Position numbers and translations under genes: made by a program. From Catenulispora pinistramenti (GTDB lineage Bacteria; Actinomycetota; Actinomycetes; Streptomycetales; Catenulisporaceae), in NCBI RefSeq assembly GCF_018274385.1, contig NZ_JAAFYZ010000042.1, positions 1 to 59,863 on the forward strand: a stretch of 59,863 nucleotides of DNA, written 5' to 3'. Of the stretch, positions 56,536 through 59,863 are shown piece after piece (positions within the stretch are counted from its first letter, which is position 1; each line of letters starts with the position of its first letter). The notes beneath the pieces are model-generated. The model did not search any database. It was given only the letters and a program-made list of their open reading frames with translations, and was not told the origin of the DNA.

Positions 56536-57366
56536 GTGGCAGAACTGGCCTTGACACAAGAACGCCGTGAACAGCTGCGGAGCTACCTGAGTGACGAGCA
56601 ACTACTAGGCACCGAATATCCCGAGGTAGCACGGTACTTAGACGCTGCGGTAGGGCTGGCAGGTACGGGCGATAGCGAGGCGGATGCAAGCTTTGATGTC
56701 CGGCTGCTGCACTTCATGACCGGGGGCCGAGCGGAGAGCCAGAACCCGTACTGGGAGATCGTGGCACCGTCAGTATCAGAGCTGGACGGGCGACGCGTGG
56801 TCAACGGCGGCCATCCGAATGGGAGCGCTCGTCTGGCCTTCGCTCAGATGACTTTGCAGGCCACGTACGCCTACGCGATCCCATCCCCCGAAACGATCGA
56901 GTGGATGTCGGGTATCTGCGCTGACCGGCCGATAGTAGAACTCGGTGCTGGGCGCGGCTACTGGGCGAGCCAACTCGACCAGGCCGGCCACGCGGTCACC
57001 GCGTACGAACTTGAGCCACCTGACACGAGCGAGAACGTCTCGTTCCCCAAGGCGGCTGGCCAGGACGATATCTGGCACCCGGTATCCCACATCGACGGGC
57101 ACCAGTTTGAAGACCACTCCGACAGTGTCCTGTTTCTCTGCTGGCCTCCTGGCTGGGGCAACACGATGGCGTCCGCAGCACTCAACTCGTTCGAGAGTTC
57201 GGGTGGAACGCAGCTGATCTTCGTGGGTGAACCCAAGGGCGGGAAAACCGGAGATGACGCATTCTTTGACGCATTGACGGAAGGCTGGGTATTGCAGTCT
57301 GCGGACCCGGCCTTCGTCTCATGGTGGAACTTGGCAGACGTAGCACAGGCTTGGGTCCGCCGATAA
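56536..57366 (+). CDS. Methyltransferase-like protein of unknown substrate
   Basis: The 276-aa protein has a SAM-binding-like motif I, RPIVELGAGRGYWASQLDQAG, followed by AVTAYELEPP. Later blocks LFLCWPPGWGNTMASAAL, QLIFVGEPKGGKTGDDAFF and FVSWWNLADVAQAWVRR define a family of predicted methyltransferases I know only as hypothetical. The GTG start has no clear RBS. Codon use is less GC3-biased than in the genes to the left, in line with transfer. It converges with the GntR gene. Confidence 0.75.
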   Translation: MAELALTQERREQLRSYLSDEQLLGTEYPEVARYLDAAVGLAGTGDSEADASFDVRLLHFMTGGRAESQNPYWEIVAPSVSELDGRRVVNGGHPNGSARLAFAQMTLQATYAYAIPSPETIEWMSGICADRPIVELGAGRGYWASQLDQAGHAVTAYELEPPDTSENVSFPKAAGQDDIWHPVSHIDGHQFEDHSDSVLFLCWPPGWGNTMASAALNSFESSGGTQLIFVGEPKGGKTGDDAFFDALTEGWVLQSADPAFVSWWNLADVAQAWVRR

Positions 57367-57409
57367 CGCCTGCCAAGTGTCATAACGTCAGCACTTCCAC
57401 GACCAACGC

Positions 57410-58093
57410 TCAGTTTGTCGTCGGCCTGACTGACGTTCGAAACGTATACGCCGCGTAGCGATCCAGCGGATACGAGATATCCGAGATCATAATCAACCGC
57501 CCGTCTACGTCGAAGAACCGTTGATGAATGGTCTTGACCATGACGCCAGGTGGGGTACGCAGCCAAGCCGCATGCGATCCCGCAGGAAGCTGATCTTTCA
57601 GCGTCTCTTCGAGATCGAAGCCTCTGCCGTCGTTGACGCCAGAGATCCCGGACGGCTGGTACGTGTCCGAGATTGACACCGGGCGTCCGTCTTCTGAGGC
57701 TCGGGTGATGACGTGCGAGACGCCGTCAGCAGGCTCAATCCCGAAAGCATCCGCCAAGTCGGGAGTTGGCGTTTCCGACGTCTCCTCGCGCTCAACGACC
57801 ATGCGAGCAGCGGATTCGTGGCTGAACGTTGCCTCGGCGGTCTCGGTCTGACGCTCGGGTGATACTCGGACAAGGCCGGTCCGATCGGCGACGAAGTTGC
57901 CTCGCCGATGGACCGATCGGACAAGTCCTTGACTTCGCAGAAGTTTGATCGCGTTGCGAGCGACGATGTCGGACACGCCGTGTTGTTCGGAGATCTCAAC
58001 GAGGCTGGGCATCGGCGTGCCGGGCGCAAGATCCCCGCTGAGAATACGTCGCGCATACTCAGCTGCAATCGCAACGTAGGCCGGTTCTGTCAT
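57410..58093 (-). CDS. GntR/UTRA-family regulator
   Basis: The 227-aa protein has an N-terminal winged helix (residues ~5-70; YVAIAAEYARRILSGDLAPG, MPSLVEISEQHGVSDIVARNAIKLL) and a UTRA ligand-binding domain (~95-225; ADAFGIEPADGVSHVITRAS, GVMVKTIHQRFFDVDGRLIM). It resembles KorSA-like repressors of actinomycete integrative elements. I chose the ATG before TEPAYVAIAAEY; a GTG further upstream would overlap the operators less well. Two palindromes in its upstream gap are its likely binding sites, giving autoregulation and control of the divergent small genes. Confidence 0.88.
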   Translation of the reverse strand: MTEPAYVAIAAEYARRILSGDLAPGTPMPSLVEISEQHGVSDIVARNAIKLLRSQGLVRSVHRRGNFVADRTGLVRVSPERQTETAEATFSHESAARMVVEREETSETPTPDLADAFGIEPADGVSHVITRASEDGRPVSISDTYQPSGISGVNDGRGFDLEETLKDQLPAGSHAAWLRTPPGVMVKTIHQRFFDVDGRLIMISDISYPLDRYAAYTFRTSVRPTTN

Positions 58094-58156
58094 TTGACCA
58101 TGATCCCTTCGTCTGGGCACGCGCCACGCGTCCACCACCTTCACCGTGCAGTCCAG

Positions 58157-58227
58157 CGTATACGAGCCAACGTATACGTAGCTACGTATACGACTGTGGT
58201 TGACTCGTATACGTAGCTACGTATACG
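58157..58227. promoter_or_regulatory. Paired 22-bp palindromic operators plus half-site, with a promoter
   Basis: Two identical perfect palindromes, CGTATACGTAGCTACGTATA plus CG, occupy 58171-58192 and 58206-58227, 35 bp centre to centre. A lone half-site CGTATACG lies at 58157-58164. TTGACT (58200-58205) and TATACG (58222-58227) with a 16-bp spacer form a sigma-70-like promoter overlapping the second operator, so bound repressor would block it. The neighbouring GntR protein is the obvious ligand. Confidence 0.85.
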
Positions 58228-58270
58228 TTGAGCCGTGCACCAGTCAGAAGCACTACGAAGGGTGATAGTG

Positions 58271-58576
58271 ATGCAGAGGAAGGCGAAACCGGAGCTTCCG
58301 GTCGGCGCTCCTCCTGGCGCTACGGCGCGGCTCGCGTGTGAGGTGCCGGACGAGGTGTGGCTGGCTCTGGTGGAGAAGGCTGCGGACCCGGCGGCTTGGC
58401 GTCCGACTCTCGGTCGCACGATCACGGCTGACTACGTGGTCTTCTTCTTCACGCTTGCGGCTCCGGGGCGGGCGTCGGAGTACGCCAAGTTCCCGCGTGA
58501 TGTATGGCTGGCGTGGTGTCGCGGACGGCCGACGTTCCCAAGTCCTGCCCCGGCGTCGGAGACGGTGGAGGTGTAG
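58271..58576 (+). CDS. Small conserved-type protein of the integrative-element cluster
   Basis: The 101-aa protein (MQRKAKPELPVG..., then CEVPDEVWLALVEKAADPAAW, ITADYVVFFFTLAAPGR) has no known domain and no signal peptide. The ATG follows GAAGGGTGA by about 7 nt. An upstream in-frame GTG at 58235 is possible but sits at the predicted transcription start. It is the first gene after the GntR operators and resembles unnamed small genes near transfer regions of actinomycete elements. Confidence 0.68.
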   Translation: MQRKAKPELPVGAPPGATARLACEVPDEVWLALVEKAADPAAWRPTLGRTITADYVVFFFTLAAPGRASEYAKFPRDVWLAWCRGRPTFPSPAPASETVEV

Positions 58577-58578
58577 TC

Positions 58579-58836
58579 GTGCCGTTGTTGAACGGTGGTG
58601 CGCCAGTGCCGCTGCATGAGATTCCGCGCGGCTCGTATGTGCGGGTGGATGAGACCACGTGGCGTCGGCTGGAGAACTGGACGGTGCTGGATAGGGATCT
58701 TCGTCGTGCGAACGCGCCGCGTTTCCGGGTTCATTGGGTCGGGTTGGAGTCGTATCCGTCCACCTTCGTTAGGGAGCCGTCGTGGCCGGTGTGGGCGGGC
58801 GATTGGCCTCCGAGCTTGACGGCGGTGGCGTCGTGA
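58579..58836 (+). CDS. Small hypothetical protein
   Basis: The 85-aa protein (LHEIPRGSYVRVDETTWRRL, FRVHWVGLESYPSTFVREPS) is soluble and Trp-rich. The GTG starts 3 bases after the previous stop codon begins to clear, with GGAGGTG 5 nt upstream. No family is recognised. It belongs to the chain of tightly spaced small genes controlled from the GntR operators. Confidence 0.65.
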   Translation: MPLLNGGAPVPLHEIPRGSYVRVDETTWRRLENWTVLDRDLRRANAPRFRVHWVGLESYPSTFVREPSWPVWAGDWPPSLTAVAS

Positions 58837-58994
58837 CGATGCAGGAGAACGACGTGTCGGGCGTGTCTTACGCCGAGTCTGGCGAGCCTCGGGGCTATAC
58901 CCGGTGGCTGCTGATGATCGCCGGGTTGGCGTCGTCGGTGACGGTGAACGCGATTTTGCTGGTGTACGTGGCTAAAGGCGGTGTTCACCAGTGA
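58833..58994 (+). CDS. Small single-helix membrane protein
   Basis: The 53-aa protein has one hydrophobic helix (WLLMIAGLASSVTVNAILLV) near its C-terminus. The GTG overlaps the previous stop (GTGA), and an ATG lies two codons later. Small membrane proteins like this occur among spread (spd) genes of conjugative elements, but this one cannot be assigned. Confidence 0.62.
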   Translation: MTMQENDVSGVSYAESGEPRGYTRWLLMIAGLASSVTVNAILLVYVAKGGVHQ

Positions 58995-59263
58995 TCGTCA
59001 AGAGCTTGTTTGGGACCCGCGCCGTTGCTGGATGGCGTGGAGGGCGGGCCGTGATCAGAGTCCACGGCGCCGTTGTGCGCGGGGCGGGGGTGGTGGTGGC
59101 CCAGCCTGGCGCCCCCGCCCCGCGTGCTGGATCGCCTCGGGCATCACCGGGGGTTGGGCTTGTGGGGTCCGGTTGTGCGTGGGGCATGCCCGGGTTCTGC
59201 AAGGCGGTGGCGGGCTTTCCCGTTGTCGCTTATGGGGCCGGTCGTGGAGTTCTGCGGCTCTAG
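58991..59263 (+). CDS. Possible small Gly-rich protein
   Basis: The GTG overlaps the previous stop as GTGA, which is the main support. The 90-aa product (MIVKSLFGTRAVAGWRGGRA, then Gly/Ala/Val-rich sequence) has no domain, and codon bias is weak. It may be real, or translation may end earlier. Competing frames are worse. Confidence 0.35.
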   Translation: MIVKSLFGTRAVAGWRGGRAVIRVHGAVVRGAGVVVAQPGAPAPRAGSPRASPGVGLVGSGCAWGMPGFCKAVAGFPVVAYGAGRGVLRL

Positions 59264-59289
59264 GGGCGGCCGGTCCCATGTGTTGCCGA

Positions 59290-59333
59290 GCCGGGCCACC
59301 CCACCTCTCGCTAAAGGCGCGGGGTGGCCCGGC
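59290..59333. terminator. Hairpin with 13-bp perfect stem
   Basis: GCCGGGCCACCCC and its exact complement flank an 18-nt loop. It lies between two small genes of the cluster, 105 bp before the next start. It could terminate the upstream transcript or be an origin/regulatory hairpin. Confidence 0.7.
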
Positions 59334-59437
59334 GGGTCAACAGACCCGGTACCGATGGTATCGGGACGAGGCGACACCTTCGATCTCTGATACCTCGGTG
59401 CGGTCTGTTGGTCCGTTTCGGGGGAGGTCGGTTCTGC

Positions 59438-59737
59438 ATGGATGTTTGGTGGGTGCATCCGGATTTCTGGGAGTACCGAGTGGGTCTGAACTATGTTCGC
59501 GCACATAGGAGGGCTGAGTGGCTTGCTGATGCCCTGCTTGAAGTGGCGGGCAGTGAGGCGGCACCCGAGCATTTGAGGTTGGCGGTCGAGCTGTACGGCG
59601 TGAGTTTGGCTGTGCGCGTGGATGGCACGGCGGTGGCGTGGATCGGTCCGGATCCAGCTGACGCCGAGCTGTGGGGCGAGTTGGGGCCGGATGAGCCTAT
59701 GTCGCTGAGTCTCGACGGGCTTGGTGCTCTGGCTTGA
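59438..59737 (+). CDS. Hypothetical protein of the integrative-element cluster
   Basis: The 99-aa protein (MDVWWVHPDFWEYRVGLNYV, AVELYGVSLAVRVDGTAVAW, ending DEPMSLSLDGLG) is acidic and soluble. GGGGAGG lies 10 nt before the ATG. I do not recognise the family. After it, the last 126 bp hold only a small hairpin, GCTCAAC (59747-59753) with GTTGAGC (59765-59771). Confidence 0.68.
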   Translation: MDVWWVHPDFWEYRVGLNYVRAHRRAEWLADALLEVAGSEAAPEHLRLAVELYGVSLAVRVDGTAVAWIGPDPADAELWGELGPDEPMSLSLDGLGALA

Positions 59738-59863
59738 GTGCCTGTTGCTCAACCGAACATGGGTGTTGAGCTGGGAAAATAGTTCCTGGTGTGGGGTGTG
59801 ATCCGTTGTTGGTGGCGGTAGAGGTTGGTGACGGATCGGGGCGGGGTTCGGCCGGGGAGGCGT

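Noticed and set aside
57443..57450. CGTATACG inside the 3' part of the GntR gene
   Set aside because: It is a single 8-bp half-site explained by the coding sequence, without the full palindrome.
58981..59508. A 175-codon plus frame over the small-gene cluster
   Set aside because: It is rich in Trp, Arg, Cys and Gly with no RBS, and overlaps better-supported starts.

Overview
The window comes from a very GC-rich actinomycete chromosome. GC-rich third codon positions, many GTG starts, long AfsR/SARP-type regulators, a sortase-anchored surface protein and an NRPS locus with MbtH all fit a filamentous actinobacterium (Streptomycetales/Catenulisporales type). The genus cannot be fixed from the sequence. 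No rRNA, tRNA or CRISPR array was found.

Region 1 (1-11192) is regulatory and conflict-type. It holds a LuxR-type HTH fragment and an AfsR-like STAND regulator. Next is a minus-strand operon of a membrane-anchored secreted protein, a NACHT NTPase with transmembrane segments and an LLM-class oxidoreductase. A 77-aa protein lies divergent to that operon. Facing it is a second minus-strand operon with a degenerate cyclase-like protein, a class III cyclase-like protein and a helical protein, and beyond that a divergent CRP/FNR regulator. The 77-aa protein shares an N-terminal motif with the NACHT NTPase and a C-terminal motif with the helical protein and the cyclase. It therefore looks like an adaptor joining the two operons, resembling bacterial NLR amyloid-type signalling. 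This is the first candidate for an undescribed system.

Region 2 (11101-25830) holds an APC permease divergent from a GlxA-type AraC regulator, a winged-helix regulator and a heterodimeric ABC exporter. It also carries the second candidate system: a Trypco2 protein 7 bp upstream of a giant protein made of a trypsin-like protease, a STAND NTPase, eleven helical repeats and a NusA-like S1-KH-KH module. A PiT phosphate transporter operon and a strong bidirectional terminator follow.

Region 3 (25866-37210) concerns the cell surface and export. It contains a 2206-aa LPXTG protein with ten near-identical DUF11 repeats, a lipoprotein resembling emfourin (an M4 protease inhibitor) divergent from a secreted M4 metallopeptidase, and a DrrAB-type ABC exporter.

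Region 4 (37221-51540) is a compact NRPS cluster. A second SARP/STAND regulator diverges from a one-module NRPS with a terminal enterochelin-esterase-like domain. MbtH, an ATP-grasp ligase, an MFS exporter, a DAO-type FAD oxidoreductase, a free-standing carrier protein and a free-standing adenylation enzyme follow. The product is unknown, probably a small modified peptide.

Region 5 (51631-55307) has a DUF885 hydrolase, a 36-aa charged protein with an excellent RBS, a DUF2269-like membrane protein and a methyltransferase. Region 6 (55308-59863) starts with about 1.2 kb of gene-poor, repeat-rich DNA, including a 22-bp perfect inverted repeat. It continues with less GC-biased genes: a methyltransferase-like protein, a GntR/UTRA regulator with paired 22-bp palindromic operators, and a chain of very small genes. 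This is typical of the edge of an actinomycete integrative element, but no integrase or transfer gene lies inside the window.
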